Positions 37,201 to 52,200 of a DNA stretch of 64,000 nt are shown piece by piece. The notes under the pieces are model-generated. The model had not been told where the DNA came from. It was given only the letters and a program-made list of their open reading frames with translations, and searched no databases. Source of the DNA: Branchiostoma floridae (taxonomy: Eukaryota; Chordata; Leptocardii; Amphioxiformes; Branchiostomatidae); contig NC_049987.1 in NCBI RefSeq assembly GCF_000003815.2, positions 20,904,187-20,968,186 on the forward strand. The letters are read 5' to 3'. The position numbers were made by a program, and so were the translations under genes. Position 1 is the first letter of the stretch, and each line of letters starts with the position of its first letter.

Positions 37201-40200
37201 GCACCAGAACAGTACTGGTACACTAGAAGCATGCAACTGTAAATCTTAAAATATTCATGAAGGTATTATTGTCATGGTTTTCACGATGACTTCCCTAAAA
37301 CAAATTCTTCATGCTGCGAAAATGCATTTCCAATGTATTATGAGTGTACAGTACAACATCGTTTCAACCACAAACTTCGAACATCCTCTCCCAGTGTACC
37401 TAAAAAGTAAATGACTTTACATACAGTAGCTGTAGCTGACAGAGAAAGCTTTATACTGAACTGAGCGCACTTGAATAAAGCAAGAAACACTGAAAGGTAC
37501 AATGTATTCTTGTTCCAAATAAAATGCTGTGATACAAAATACCTTGGATATATTCTTGTTCCAAACAGAGAGCCTCTGTAGGTAATTGCCAAACACCTTC
37601 TCTCCTGTCTGTAAAAACCCATAACCAGACCAATCCTCAGGAAAAACAAACCACCACCGGGTAGGTTCAATATTTGGCACAGGCTCCGCTCACAAAGCCT
37701 GGCTCTGCACTGGACAAATCTACAATTCATCTCTGTCAGAGCTTCACAGGAGCTAGGGGAAAACAGGTGGTTTGGATATCTCTGTGCTTCCTTGTGTCGA
37801 AGAGGTTACACACAGCTCTTTTAAAAGAGATCAATGACTCGAAATGAGATCAAGGTGCATTCTGTGTAACTAAAAGGATAGTGAAACGTGCCTTTGACTC
37901 TTTGAGAGAAACAGGTGGTTTGGATATCCCTTGTGCTTTCCTGAGTTGAAGAGGTTTCAAACACTCTCGGACAACCACAGCACTTATAAAAGAGATCAGT
38001 GACTTGGAATGTGATCAAGGTGTAGTATAACTAAAACTAAAAGGATGGTGAAACGTGCCTTTGAGGGAAATAATTTGTTTGGATACTCCTCTGTTACCTT
38101 GTGTTGAAGAGGCCACAAACACTTTACCACAACCACAGCTCTCATAAAACGTTAAAAAGAGATGAGCGGTTCAGAATTGGGACTTCATGAGTAAGTAATG
38201 TGATCAAAGGTGGTAAATGAACAGTGAAACGTGCCTAAGACTGAAACACTTTGATGGCATAAAGTCAATATGTCTCAGTCCTCCAGTCTATCTATCATTA
38301 ACAACTCTAGTGACAGTCACAACTATATGTATAGTATAGACAGAAACAGACAGCATTTGGAAGAGTGAAAACATTTTGGGGTAGCATAATCGACCTTATA
38401 GTCTCTCAAACCAAACAAAAAGCAACAGACACTGCCCACAGGAGGCAAAACAAAACATTGTGACAATCACGTATAGTATTAGTTCTCAAGTTCTTACCTC
38501 GGAAACTCCGTAATAGAACCATGTTTTCTGTTATAGACAATGCTGCTATTAAGACACTTTTCTGTAGTCCTTGCAATTTCCAGCTTCTAATAACTTTTCT
38601 TTCAGGTCTCCTTACCCCCTTTTAACCTCAGTAGCGGGGACGTGCATTTCAAATGCGAGCTTGCTTTGCATAATAATTAAACATGCCCCGCCAATAAAGG
38701 CACCTCTTGTTTCCGTTACCCATTCAGAATCCCTTTCCCGTAGAGAGCGGGATAGGGTTTCATAACAGGACGTTAGAAGTGCCATCCGCGGTGCGTGAAA
38801 GTTGTGACTGTGGAGAGAATGAGTGCGGATACCAACAGGTGCATGCTCTATTAGTCAGGGCGATGTATCCTGGCTTCCCCCTCCCCTAAAACAGGATTAG
38901 GGACACTTGAGCACACTTACAAGAGAAGTAAGAACAAGGATAAATATGGAGATTGGAATCAGTGAGGGGGGGGGATGGCTAATGGTATTACACAGCAATA
39001 CCATCAGGTAATCTACCCTCACAGTGGGGTGGTAAACTACAGCGATTTGAAGTCACCCTAAAGTATGGACATATAAACTTAACTTAACGAATGAGATCCT
39101 TGGAATTACAAGGTCTTTAATGCAACATGAAACAATGGAAAACTCACTGGAGAATGTTTTACAACTGTTATAAGTTACCTACAATTGCTAAAAAATATTG
39201 TGAACAAAGAATGCCATGATGACCTTTATTTGTGAGTCAGGAAATGTTAAGAGTTCCAAGTAGATTCACCTGTACACACGTTCTACTTGCTAATTGTACA
39301 TTAACTCCTTTTACAACAGATTATCCTCTACATGAGGCCTGAACGAAGAAGACCACAGTTAAAGAACAAAAAGTCAAGCAGGTCGATTGATTTTTAGTCG
39401 TATCAACAAGCAACCGAAGGTCAGTACAAGGTCAGCTTGCTTTGCAAGCAACGACTAAAAAACTTGCTGCCAACAAACTTCACAACATTAAAACATTGTT
39501 CAGATGCTTGCTTGTCGTCTACAAGCCCTGTAGTTAGACTTCCCAACGCAATTTGAAACATAATGCCGTGTACGGAATAGAACTCGGACACACTTTCTGC
39601 CATTACATTGGAGCCCAACAAGCATGTTCCATTTCCAGCGGACAATGGGGCTACGCTATCGTTAGAGCACTCGGGATTGTGCGAGCGCAAATGTGCCGCA
39701 CGCTCCATTTCACGCGCCACGGTGGGTGGGTTTCCGTTGGCGTAATGGACAGGTCTGCCGAGACTGACACATGCATGCTCACCCTCTACACAGAGGGACG
39801 CTCCGAAACTGTCAACAGATCTGTAACTGACACCCTCCACCACTTTCACAAGATGTCAAGTGACATAAGACAACATTTCAAACAATCATTATCCCCTCTT
39901 ACTTTTGTAAAACTACATTCAATGAATGTAACCCCTATGGAGAGGTCAAAGTGGTACGTTCTAATGTGGTAGCTGTGTAAAACAAACATAGGTAACGAAC
40001 CCGAGCCTGTTTTGCCAGGAACTACAAGTCACCCGCCGACCCTCGGAGACTTGAAGTGTTGACCAACAATGGCAGCATACACAGCCCAACTTGAGTTGAA
40101 AGCTTCTGACACAAAACTCACAACAAACGTGGTTTCTGCCCTACCTGTTTCAGGTGTAACAGGGGACGTCACGTTACAAAGGTTACCGACAAGGTTTGTC

Positions 40201-43200
40201 CCCAAGCAATCGGGTAACTCAAATATTTATTCGTAAAACGTCCAATATTTGCCATTTCTGGGATAGTTAGGTCGCCAAAGAAGCACCGGGTACTTCTCCA
40301 CTCTGATTGGTCAGTCTTCTCTTAGAGCTGGCTTCTGATTGGCTGTGGATTTACAAATCTCAAAATTTGAATCGCATGTGAAGGAACAGGTGTGGCAATG
40401 CATTTATCAATGTCTTCAAGGCCACTTCACCGTGCATGGTCATAACAAATCACTGAAACGAACTTGTTTCATTCAAGTATAACTTGTGCAGAGTTTGGAA
40501 TTGGAAACATTAGATTAATGATTGGCTCTCCTTTGACATATCTAATGTTAAGGGTTTAAGGATTTGAGTTGCAACACACCCAAGAAACAATGTACTAAGC
40601 TGGGCCGCTGAATAATGAAACTGTACAGTTGATATGTTACCAGTGTGTGTCCCTCGCAAATAAATCATTAGATTAACAACCGGCGTTTAGAGTTTATAGT
40701 TTATTCTGTGTCAGATATAAGTAATAAATGAGACAGACTTATCTTCAAAAGTCCTAATTTATTATTCCAGCCCATATATTAAGGAATCAAAACACCAGTA
40801 TAGACTCATTACAAAGAGCTAAAAGTTTGCCCAACTGTCTTGCATCACTGACTTGATAAGAAGTTGAACCATATTAAAACAGAAGGGGCATCATAATTCA
40901 GAGATTGAAGAATAAAAAAAAGGAAGAATGACTGACTAACTGACTGACTGACTGACTGACTGACTGACTGACTGACTGACTGAATGAATGAATGAATGAA
41001 TGAATGAATGAATGGTCTAGGTCAGTGTATGTCGCATGAAATTTTTGCACCATCTTTCTAGTGGTCCATAATTATCTTTAGCTAAAAACACAGACAAGAA
41101 AGCTGTACACACACAATAACACACATCATACAAGTTCTGAAGGCACAATTGGCAGCATCTGGTTATAGAATGAAGCCATATAAGCCCTGACATCTACAAT
41201 TCCAAGTAGTGTCTCAAACTATCTAATGAACTAACAACTTTCTGTAAACAGACAGACCAACCCCTACATGATCACCTTGACAGGTGCCTCACCTGTACCA
41301 TGTTTACCTGACAGAAAGGCACACCTGTCGACCATGTCCCAGGTGTTCAGGGCAGAACATTTAGTCCTACCATACCGTGAACAAATGTGTCTGTATAGCA
41401 CTGAACCAAAAACCTGTGGCACTGGTAAGCCCTACAAAAAAATCCGGTCAGAACTCCAGTCAAGAGTCTGGTCAAAACCCGGTCAACAATCTCGTCGAGA
41501 AACTGGACAAAAATCCAGTTAAGTATTCAGTCAAAATCTGGATCAGGACTCAAATCTTTCCCAAAATACAATCAATTTTTCCCCGGTTTATGGACAGCCC
41601 TATATGTGCATGTTATATATACACACAAGAAAATCCCCAAATTGGCTTCGATTTTATCAACAAACCTACAACACAATCAACAAATGCTCCTGACATCATT
41701 TCTGATTTGGCAAAGGTTATTAATATACAATTTCAGCATCACCTGGTCTACATGCTGGGTAGAAGGCATATGCAGCACCTTACCTCTAGTCAGGATGAAG
41801 AAACTGTATTCCCTAACCCTTCCTTCCCTGCACTGTTTTTCCCATGACAGCTCTGACTACTGAACCTGAACATTCTTATTGGTGCACAACGTGTCATATA
41901 CATATAAGGCCAGAGCAAAGCAATTCCCTGCTTTTTGTTTCATTCTTTAAAATTTGTTGTTTACAACTTTATCCTTCAGAAAAAGTAATTAAATCCTGTG
42001 ACCCAAACAGCTTTCTACTGCAGATTATAAAACTCCTAATATCTGATATCACCTCACCAAGGGTGAACTGAACTGAACTGAAAACTCTAAATCATGTGAA
42101 AGAAAACCATGCCACCTTGGCAGGGGTGGGTTGTATTGTAAAGTGCCTTTACCAGTTCGGTTTGCTTAAAGCTCTATGCATCAAAAAGAGTTTTGGTACC
42201 ACAGCTAGATGCTCTCAACACATACTTTTGTTTGGTTTAACAACATGTTGCCTAATCTTACATACACATGTACCTCAGTCTGACTTTGATCTTACTAAGA
42301 ACAGACCTGGCTCTGTTTCAAGCCCAAGTCTATGTTCAAAAGAACAGACTTAAAGTTTACAGTCCGTCCTTTCAGCACATTAATCCTACCGTATCAAGGA
42401 ATGCAGGTGGCTTTACTGGACAAATACCCGATAAGCTTCAATCAAAACAGGCGAACTCTGCCTAAGGTCCACTTTCCACTAGATGGTAACCGCAGAGTGA
42501 CAGTTGACTGACCAAAGTTGGGTTTGACAGACTCATAATTGAAATATGATGGATGATGTAAAAGTATGATTTGAGAGACAACAAAACATTCTAAAACATT
42601 CCCAAATCATTCTTAATCTAGGAAATCTCTTGTGAGATATTGAAGGTGTGCCAGTTGGGGTATGCCCCGCAGGAAATTTTTTAAATCTAGACCCTCTGAA
42701 ATGCTATTTCCTTTATTTTGAGTGGCAAATTCACATACAGACAATGATGTAGACATTACCTGAGAGGATCTCCAAGGGAACTTCTCTGGTGGCCTCTTCC
42801 ACTACAAACTTCTTAACAGGGTGGACGTCCTCCCCTACAACCAGCTGGCATTGGTGCAGTCCAACCGGAACAGATACCAACTCTGACTCAAACACGTCGT
42901 CTGGAATGTTCCACTGTAAAGGCATGGGGTCCTAGAAGGGACAACACAAAAACAGGGATAGCTAAGTAATATTTACTTGGAAAGTAGCATAAGCCAAACT
43001 TGGATCATTGGATTGGAAAGATCTAAAATCAGTATATGTCAATCAGCAATTGTAATCTGCTATGAAGGAGTGCTGCAGTTCTGATAAGAACTGTTAGAGG
43101 GCGCTTTACCTTAATGCAATGGCTGAAAAACAGGATCCTTTAATCATTACAATATAGTCAGACACATTGTGGAATGGTTCCTATGTCAGTCCTTATCAAA

Positions 43201-46200
43201 GTATAGTGATGTCCTACTCAGACCAAGGCAAGGAGTTCCACTTTTTGCCCCCTTTAAAAAATGTTCAAGATATCTGCTTTTTTGTAGGGTACAACTTACT
43301 ACAAGGCCAAAATTGTGGCACGTCATTCATAAAAACAGTCAAGTTTGTAGGGCCAGTAAGAGCACTCTGAACTCCAGTGCACAATTGAACAGCTACATCC
43401 TGTAATTCTATCACTGTATATCCTACAATGTATGTACTGCCGAAAAATACAGTCTGCACTATACATAACAAAATATTCTTAGACTAGGTAAAGAGATTTT
43501 GTTCCAATTTTCTGCTAGACAGACAGAAAAATAAAAGATCTATTGAAAAAAGAATCATAACAACTTATAAACAAGATGAATGAAATGTTGAATGATAAGA
43601 ATATTTAAAATGAATGTATTGGCTGTAACAAAAAAAAGAATAGAAAAAAACTTTTTTTTACTTTGTTTGTGTCATTTTCCCTTCTGTTTAAGCCATACAT
43701 TGTTGCCAAAAATTACCCAAAACATACAACAACAAAGGAGGTAAAATTAGCTGGAAAAGAGGATGAGGGAAACCATGTCCAATATACACAAAAGTTCCAG
43801 GTCAGAGATTTGTTTTTCTATCACTAACAAATCCTCAACAGAACCACTCTGTAATAACTTCTCCTGTAGTGTTGACATTTTAGAACAATACATATGTTTA
43901 GTTAGTCAACTTGATAAGGAAAATAAAACCAAGGAAAAGGTCAGTGTTAAATGTAATACATCAATGTTACACCAGTCACACCTGTCCTTCAAGACTTCAA
44001 GTCACACACCTGTCTTAAACCTGTAACATACCTGCCCATACACCTGCACCACACCTATAGTACACCTGTCAAACACCTGCAACACACTTACACATCTGTT
44101 ACATGTTACATATCCGTAATTCACCTGTAATACACCTGCATCATACCTGTCACACCTGTACTTCAAGTTTCAACTGTCACACACCTGCCCACATACCTGC
44201 CCATACACCAGTTCCAAACCTACAGTACACCTATCAAGCAACTGTAGCATAGTATACTTATAACATATAGCACCTGTGACATTCCTGCAATTCACCTGTC
44301 ATACACCTGTACTATACCAGACACACCTGTACCACACCTGTTCTCACCTTGGACTGGTACCTGTACCTGATGGTATGTTAGGTATGCAGCCCTAACCTGT
44401 ACTATACCTGACACACCTGTACCACACCTGTTCTCACCTTGCTAAAGTCAGACAGCAGGAACACCTCAGTAGCCAGGGTGGTGACTGTTCTGTTCCACAG
44501 GAACCTCACAGAAACTCCTGGTTTCTCCATATCATCACCTACACAAACAGAAAACATAAGTACAACATTAGAACATAAACGCCGCAGAAAATCTGACTGT
44601 AATACTAATCATAATAAAACATGAAAAGGGCCACTATTGAACTTGACCTTTGTTTTCCCATACCTACCCACATACTAAATATCGTACAAATCCATCAAAA
44701 ATTTTTTAAAATTATGTTGTCAACAAACAGACAAAGCAAAAACATAACCTGCTTGGCAAAGGTCATTAAGTTAATACAATGAGAAAAACAACTGGACTTT
44801 TATCTGAAAATACAAGCTTATAACATTTCAGAATCATATTCATTGTAAAAATTTAACTGACCTATACTAGTAAAAAATTTATTGACAATCAAACTTTTCC
44901 ATCGCACATTGCTGCTGAAAACGGACTATGCCGGTAGGTGTTTAGCACAGGTGACGTAGGTGTTACAGTGTGGCATGTTATTTGTGGGTCTTAATTAATA
45001 CTGTAAACCACAACCTGCCTAGTTGGCAGCTGGTGACAGTGAGTTATAACACTTGTATGCCCGGTGATATGTTAGTTAAACTGGTCCTCAGAGTCTAGTT
45101 CATTCCACTGTCAGGTTAGGTTTGTACATTGTACCAGCACTTGAAGGTTGGTTGGATTGTTGAGCATGTCAGAGGGGTATATAAAAGTACAAACCGGGTA
45201 ACACACCAATAGTGTCCATACATTTGTAGGTTTCATTTCATTTCATTTATTTTAGGTGTTACACTCTTGCTTCCCCTCTTGCCTGGCACATTCCTGAACA
45301 ATCCCGGTTAATATTCTCAATAGATACCGCAATCAAAAAGTTCCAGACCCGACTAAAAAGTAAAATATGTGGGTCAAATATATCAGTCACCAATAGCCCA
45401 ATATCCCTCACTTGACATGTGTCTTTGAATTTTAAACCAAGCTTAGAGTTAGACAATTATGAAACAGTGGGGTTCAAGCGCTGCCAAATTGACCACGCCA
45501 ACAGCTCTGAGCCTTTTGAGTTGTGGTCTGCATGTTGGATTAGTGATCCGGCTGCCCGGGTTCGGTGCAGGTTCGAATCCCCGGAGTTGGGATGTTGTTT
45601 CTTTCTGTTCTACTCGCCCCTCTGGTTGTTTCAATTATATAGGGCTTGGGCATCACAAGGATACTTGTAACTACATGTATATAATATCAATGTTATATAA
45701 CCAACCACTGGCGACCAGGATCTATCAACATGGTATGTTACACGCTAGAGCAGTTAGAGGTTTGGTTGATATTGATACATGACAAAACAGAAAAGCCTTA
45801 TCGATAACTTCTCACCTGTCTATCCAGGTACGCAGGAATGTGGCGCCCAACAGGTAAAGTCAGGTGTTCAGCCTTATCACATTGATCTACCTGGAATTCT
45901 TGTTATTACCTCTTGTGAGGTACGAGTAATTTATGGCCCTATAAAAACCGTTATTGTACTTTGATCGCTGCTAATAGTAACAACGTCAGATGTCTACTTT
46001 TCGCGGGGAAACGTAACAATCAAACCCATAATATAGCAGTCATTCTGTGGGTTAAAGTAATTTCAGACTTCACTCCAAGTAAATGAAGGCTATTCAAGAT
46101 GACAGACTGTAAATTCAGAACTTGCAAAGAAGTATCAAATAGGAACATGTCTTTAGAAAATATACCTCAATGGAAAAAAATTATACGTTATAAGTCTATA

Positions 46201-49200
46201 CACAGTTGAATGGCTCATAATTAGTTGAATGGGAATAGTTAGGTGTGATCAGTTAATTATTTAGGATAAGCTTAATATATAATATCACAGGACACATCAA
46301 ACTTCTAAGCAAATTTTAATGCAGGGCTCGAAATTCATTTTGGGTATTAGGTGCACTGGTGCACCCAGCTTAAAAATTTGGGTGCACCACTTATATTTAA
46401 CTAATAACCTAATAATAAAACTTTGTTACAAGCTATCAAATTCTTAAACAAGTACCATGACAGACTTTTTTTACCTTTCTAACACTTACATGTCAAGAAT
46501 ATGATGTATAGTATTACTTAGTATACTTTGATATCTTTACATACATAGACATAAGAAAATATTTGGGTGCACCCTGTGCACCCACAGAAAATAATTGGGT
46601 GCACAGCTCCAATTTTGGGTGCACATGCACCCAGTATTTCGAGCCCTGTAATGGAACCATGTTAGACACGCCATACAGTTGAACTTGGGTTGGAATTTGT
46701 GAACTTGTACTTGAAAAATATATGCCTCCTTCCCAGGATTCATATGACCATAAAATTCCTGTTTATATCACAGAAAAATGTTGCTGTTCCAATATTGCAA
46801 AATTTGACATGTAATTTGTAAAGGCCTAACATCCTAGCTGATGATCATAACCTTGCTTTGACTAAAAACATCCTTGATGTATCAGAACCAAACACAATGA
46901 CCCCGTCTCACTGAAGACAAACTTTACATCTTTATAGAGTACTTTGACTTGAGTTTGAGTATCATTATGGCCCTAACCCTCACCTGTACCTGGGCACAGT
47001 GTTATAACAACACTTCACACACAACAGGTAATATCCAGGTGTGAGCTGTTACCATGGCAACACGGGTAATGGCCAGGTAATTACACGTAAACTGGTGTTT
47101 GTCTGAATTCCAGAGCGGTTACTGTTATTGGCTTGATTGTGAAAGTTGTGATTATGCCAAATCTAGGTCACCGCAGCTATCAAGTAACGGTTATTTTTAT
47201 GGGGTTTGATTTCAAATCAAAGAGGTACTGAAACAAGTTTTAAATTTCACACAAGAGTTTTAAGAGGAAGATACCTGTGATAGTATCCTTTGACATTGTA
47301 GATTATTAACTTTATACATAAACTTTTTTCTGTTCTAGCACTGCCCATGGAGGCAAAGTGTTCTGAGTGACAGCTGACACCTGTCTTGTTGAAAGGTGAC
47401 TGCATGCAAGGCACGAAACACTTCTCTTCTGCTTCTTGCCAAATGCTTCTGGACAGCAAGGATGGGGGTTCCAATCCCATCTTACCTGTCAGAGGTCTAA
47501 ACTTTGATTAGCTAGCGGAGGTGGTGTGGTCCTTGAGAGGGGACAATATGTAAGCTGTCACTCATGTGTCGGGCCCCTATTTGAGTAGAGCTACACCTTC
47601 AGCATATCACAACAATACACCACGATTCTTGTAGAAAAAAAAGTGGCTTGGTGACTACAAAGTGCGTGATGGGCCAAGAACACACTAGTCCCTTGTGCAG
47701 ATTATACATAAACTCTGAGTAAAGGTTCTGAAGCAGTGTGTTGCACCTCATACTGTAGCACCTTACTGGTTACCTGTATGTCATTCAAATTAAAATAGAC
47801 TTAAATCATCATTTCTACCATTCAGAAATGAAATAATGCAAAAGTCTTACCTTAATCAACAGAAAGGCAATGTGAAGAACTCAAAAGAAGAGCACCACTA
47901 GACAGCAGCCCGTACCTGTCGCCACCCCCACCTGTCTGATCTAACGGCCCCCAGGAGTCGTCCCATTGTGTGAGGACACCTTGTTCATCCCCTGTTTATA
48001 CTAACATCCTTCCTGATCTAATATTTACCTAGACTCAATCCACAGCCTCCACAGATAACTACCTACACACAGTAACCACGGCAACCGCAAATACACCACT
48101 AAACCAGCTATTATGATGGGCTATTTGTGTACTAACGTCGACTCTTTGAAATCTTGGCCAAGTAGGTTGTGCAGCTCTGTTGTTTATTGTACGTTCCTCC
48201 TCTGCAAACTGTTGATTGTAAGCTTCCAGTGATGGTAAACAGCTAAACAATGATGACTTTATGATGGGAAAGTAAAGGGTTGGGACATTGTACATCAATA
48301 AACTGCATGCTAGAAGTGATCTTCTTTATTAAATTTACATCGATGGCTTGTAGCTGAAGACAGAGTCTGACATACAACCTTTTGCTGCAGAAATCTAGCC
48401 TGGTATCAAGCCGTATTATATTATAGCTTCTGAGTCTTGGCAAATACATACTATTTGCAGAGATATGTATTTGCGGAGAGGACATAAGAGACTCGAGAGC
48501 TATATAGGGCTGGATACCAGGTTAGCAGAAATCCGTAAGAACTAGTCGATTTTCAGCAACATTACCTGAGACAGAAACAAGAGTTTCTCTTCATTAGAGT
48601 ATATGAATATTTACATATATAGGGCCTATAATCATTATAATGACCAGATAATGACCAATAGCTTTTTCTAATTCCTTCTGACCACACTTTCTCTTCTAAT
48701 GCTACATTATTATGTGTACTAACAGTAGTAATAATATGTATGGCAACTCCAGGAGACCCTGAGTCTTGTGAATTGGTGCAAAAAAAATAAGGTTATCTGA
48801 ATCTATAAACCTTAGTTGATTATTCTGTGCTCAATTTGTGACAGTTTCTCTAGATCTGTGATAATGTTATCTGAGGTTGCTCTACAAGTCAATACAACTG
48901 AATCCGGCATGATGTTGTACCACGGGTGAATGGCTCACTGTGACCTCTTGGTTGCTGCAACCGGTCAGCAAGAATGAAATTTGTTGTTGTTGTCTTGAGG
49001 AAGACCTAGCCAGAAGCCAACATCAACATGTTTACAGATGTTACCCATACAACCATAGGTGGTGTGGCCTTGCGCTGACACTGGCACCTGTCCTTGTATC
49101 AGTCTTCAAAACCTGACCTGTTTTGGTTGGACTATAACTGTGTCACTGTTACAATAACTATCATGGCCGTCGTGTTTCTGCTGACAAAGGGACAAAGGCT

Positions 49201-52200
49201 CAAGTGTTATTTCTCCAGCTCAGAGTGAGAATGCCACACAAAGAACTCCAACCCAACCCATTAACTCTTAATCACCAGTTTGTCCCCCCTTTTCAAGAGC
49301 AGACAAAAAAGAAGCAACGACGGTTTTGAGCCAACAGGTGCCACTTTACAATGCAACCACAAGGTGCTGACCTGGCGGTACATCCAGAAATCATCACAAA
49401 GTCAGCTGTAAGTTTTCATGCTGTTTTTTTGGATTCACACTGGTTTTAGGCTTGACAATTTGGAAGCTTTCCTTTCCTATCCATTGTTTGATTATACTGC
49501 TCCTGAGATCCCTAATGCAGGGAAGGAGGCTGAATATTGCACCCTCTAGGAACTCCATACCATATTGCAGTTTCTTTTCAATAGTGTAAAACTAAAAAAG
49601 TAAAAGCCAAAATACTGGTGGGGTCTTGTGGCATAACTGCAGGTTGTTTGGCACAGAACCCAGAGGTCTTGGGTTTCAATCCTGTTGTGCTACCGATCTT
49701 TTGCCCTTGCAAATGGCACTTAACACGACTTTCCTCACTCCACCCATGGTGTAATAATGGGTGCCTGACTTTGGTTGGGGAGGTAAAAGGCAGTGGGAGG
49801 AGAGAGATGGGCTCTGCCTCCAAACAACACACCCTAGTGGATAACAACCCACTGTCCCTACAGCCTTACAAAAACTACCTTTATTATCTTTACCTTTTAC
49901 CCAATACCACAGCTTATATGTCTACCAGTGGCTGTTGTACCAGCCTTGTCACATCCTTGGTTACTGAGCTGTGTTAACATGATTCATGACTGGAGCTGCC
50001 AGCACAACACCTGACCTCAGATTAACCCCTGCACCAGAACTTGTTAATGATTACCATCAGATTCTTCTTGGCCATAAAGGGGATTTTGGGGGTTCAATGA
50101 TTGTCTTGTTTTGTTTTTTTTTAGTATAACCTGGAAGACTCATTTACCTTTTGTTTAGGCTATCATTATCTACCTGATTTATTAACACACATGTATGTTG
50201 ACTTTAAAAAAAAGAAAATAATTGAACATGAAATTAAATTTTCTTTAGCTTTAGCCTGAGTATCAGCCTTATTGGTTTTCTGGGGCTCTCATAATGTAGT
50301 ATGGGAGCCCTGGTAAAACTAACCAGGATGATACTCAGGCTAAATTTGCCTGGCCCTAGACTTTGAGAGTACATCTGCAGACCACATGTGATACATGACA
50401 ACACTAGACAGTATTAACTGTGTAGTCTGGCTTCCACATCAATTTCAGCTCCATGTCTTCACAGTTAAGCCGAAGAGTATTATAAGAGTAAAAGAACTCT
50501 GCATGACCTAAATCGTACATAAACTTTAGCAGCTTAAAGAGTTCACCCTGAGTCACACAGGGCAGCAGCACTTCTACCTTGGCACATGTGTAGGAATTTG
50601 CTACTCATAAACTCTGTTGCCTGTCCTCATTTGAACTCGTGGTGTGGCCTGGGCAGGGCATTAACATCATCAGGATTTTTTCTTGGTGTAGGGGCCTGGG
50701 CATCTTAGCTGGTGAGGCATCATAGCTTGCGGCAGAGGGGTGAGCATTGCAGGGGTGTCTACTAGTATTGGCATCCTCCCCTTGAAAATTTTTACAGTTA
50801 TAACCTTCATAAACTCCATTTCCTGCATGTGGAGGGCAAAATTAAATTACACAAAGCCAACATTTTTTTTTACCTTTGTTGCAAAACAACAGAAAAGCCC
50901 ATCGATGAAGATAAAACATCCATGTAATAAAATATGCCAAGAAGCAGTCAATCTAGCAACTGGATATGATTTTGGAAATGGTCAGACGTTTCAAACAACA
51001 GAAAAGCCCCCTATGCTGGTTGAAACACAGCCTAGGGGCTCATATCACAATGTAGGGGGCCCCTTCTGAGTATGCGCAAGCTCTGGAAGAACCATGACTA
51101 GTACTACTGAAAGAATGTTACAAAAACAGACATAAAACACTAGAAAGTTAGTCAGATCTTTATCTACTCTACTTGGAGATCTAACAGAGGATTCTTCTCT
51201 AAACTCTACCATCTCAATACAAACAGTCCAGGTGTGCTATAACCGCCTGGCAGGCGATTCAAATTAGGTAAACAATTAATTCAATAACGAGTTTCCCCGG
51301 CGGAGCGTGCAGACAGGTTGTGCAAACAGGGTGAACATGCCGCCGTAGTGCTGAGCAAACCCACCTGTCAGAACGGGGATAAACTTTGGACTGATCAGGA
51401 TAAACTTCTAACGGTTTTTATATATGCTAGGTGGGAAAATGTTGCTGCAACTGTAACTTGAATGCTCAATATACTTCTAATGTGCAAGAAAGCTATATTC
51501 ATAAGATTCCGTAGATTTCTAGCCGTTTTTTTGTATTCTACATGGGAAAGTAATTAAAGTATGCCTGTATGTTACAGTAGAATATGACTTCTGCTGTCTG
51601 AGGAGGCTAAAATATGGCTGAGATTTGGTATAAACTTACATGTGAGTGTGTAGGTCACCATGAAAGTATGCCTGCAACTGTAACAATGATGATAATGTTC
51701 AATAAGGATAAATTGGGTATGGAGTTTTAACGGTTTTTGTATTGTGTGGGAAATTACTGTAAGTGTACCATTTGGTACCTAATATGATGTTTAAGTTCAG
51801 ATGCTTTGGATAAAAGTTGGACCATTTTTGTCAAAACCCTTGGAAGTTTAACTTTCTGAGGATGTCATCAGAGAAAACTTACTAAAATACCTATTTTGTA
51901 GATAATAAAAAGTGTTGTCAACTGATGATAACTATGAAAGAAAGCATCACAATTCCAGCAGGTGTTTTAAAAGGAATCAGTCACTAACAGGTGATGCTAG
52001 TGCTATTTAACGACAGGTGTAACGGGAGGGGCCCCGAGTTCGCCACTGTTCCATGAGTTCGCCACTTTAACTTTTTTAAATTTTCTACAATGGACAGGAA
52101 AGATTCTGATATTACTTTTGTGGTTAATCTTAACATGGAACACCAAAGTACAATATGCATACACAAGCTTCTGCATATCTACAATAAGGACGATCTATGG

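Larger units (their letters stand above)
30095..42759. other. intron 3 of the CAP-Gly gene (12.7 kb)
   Basis: No coding exon with matching phase was recognised. It contains the repeat block at 35546-36430 and the microsatellite at 40929-41014. An undetected small exon or an alternative first exon cannot be excluded. The open frames near 34250-34460 and 39420-39970 look incidental. Confidence 0.5.
44539..52021. other. intron 1 of the CAP-Gly gene, part downstream of the transposon
   Basis: No exon was recognised. It holds several small elements listed separately (45505-45600, 46322-46648, 48396-48524, 49618-49870, 50252-50342). Confidence 0.5.

Noticed and set aside
39421..39972. Overlapping frames of 139-142 codons on both strands
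   Set aside because: Neither has recognisable domains or splice context, and no phase-compatible junction to the surrounding gene was found.
40929..41014. CRISPR-like array
   Set aside because: It is a simple tetranucleotide microsatellite with no spacers, in a eukaryotic intron.
45505..45600. tRNA gene
   Set aside because: A- and B-box-like segments exist but no acceptor stem or cloverleaf forms, so a SINE head is more likely.
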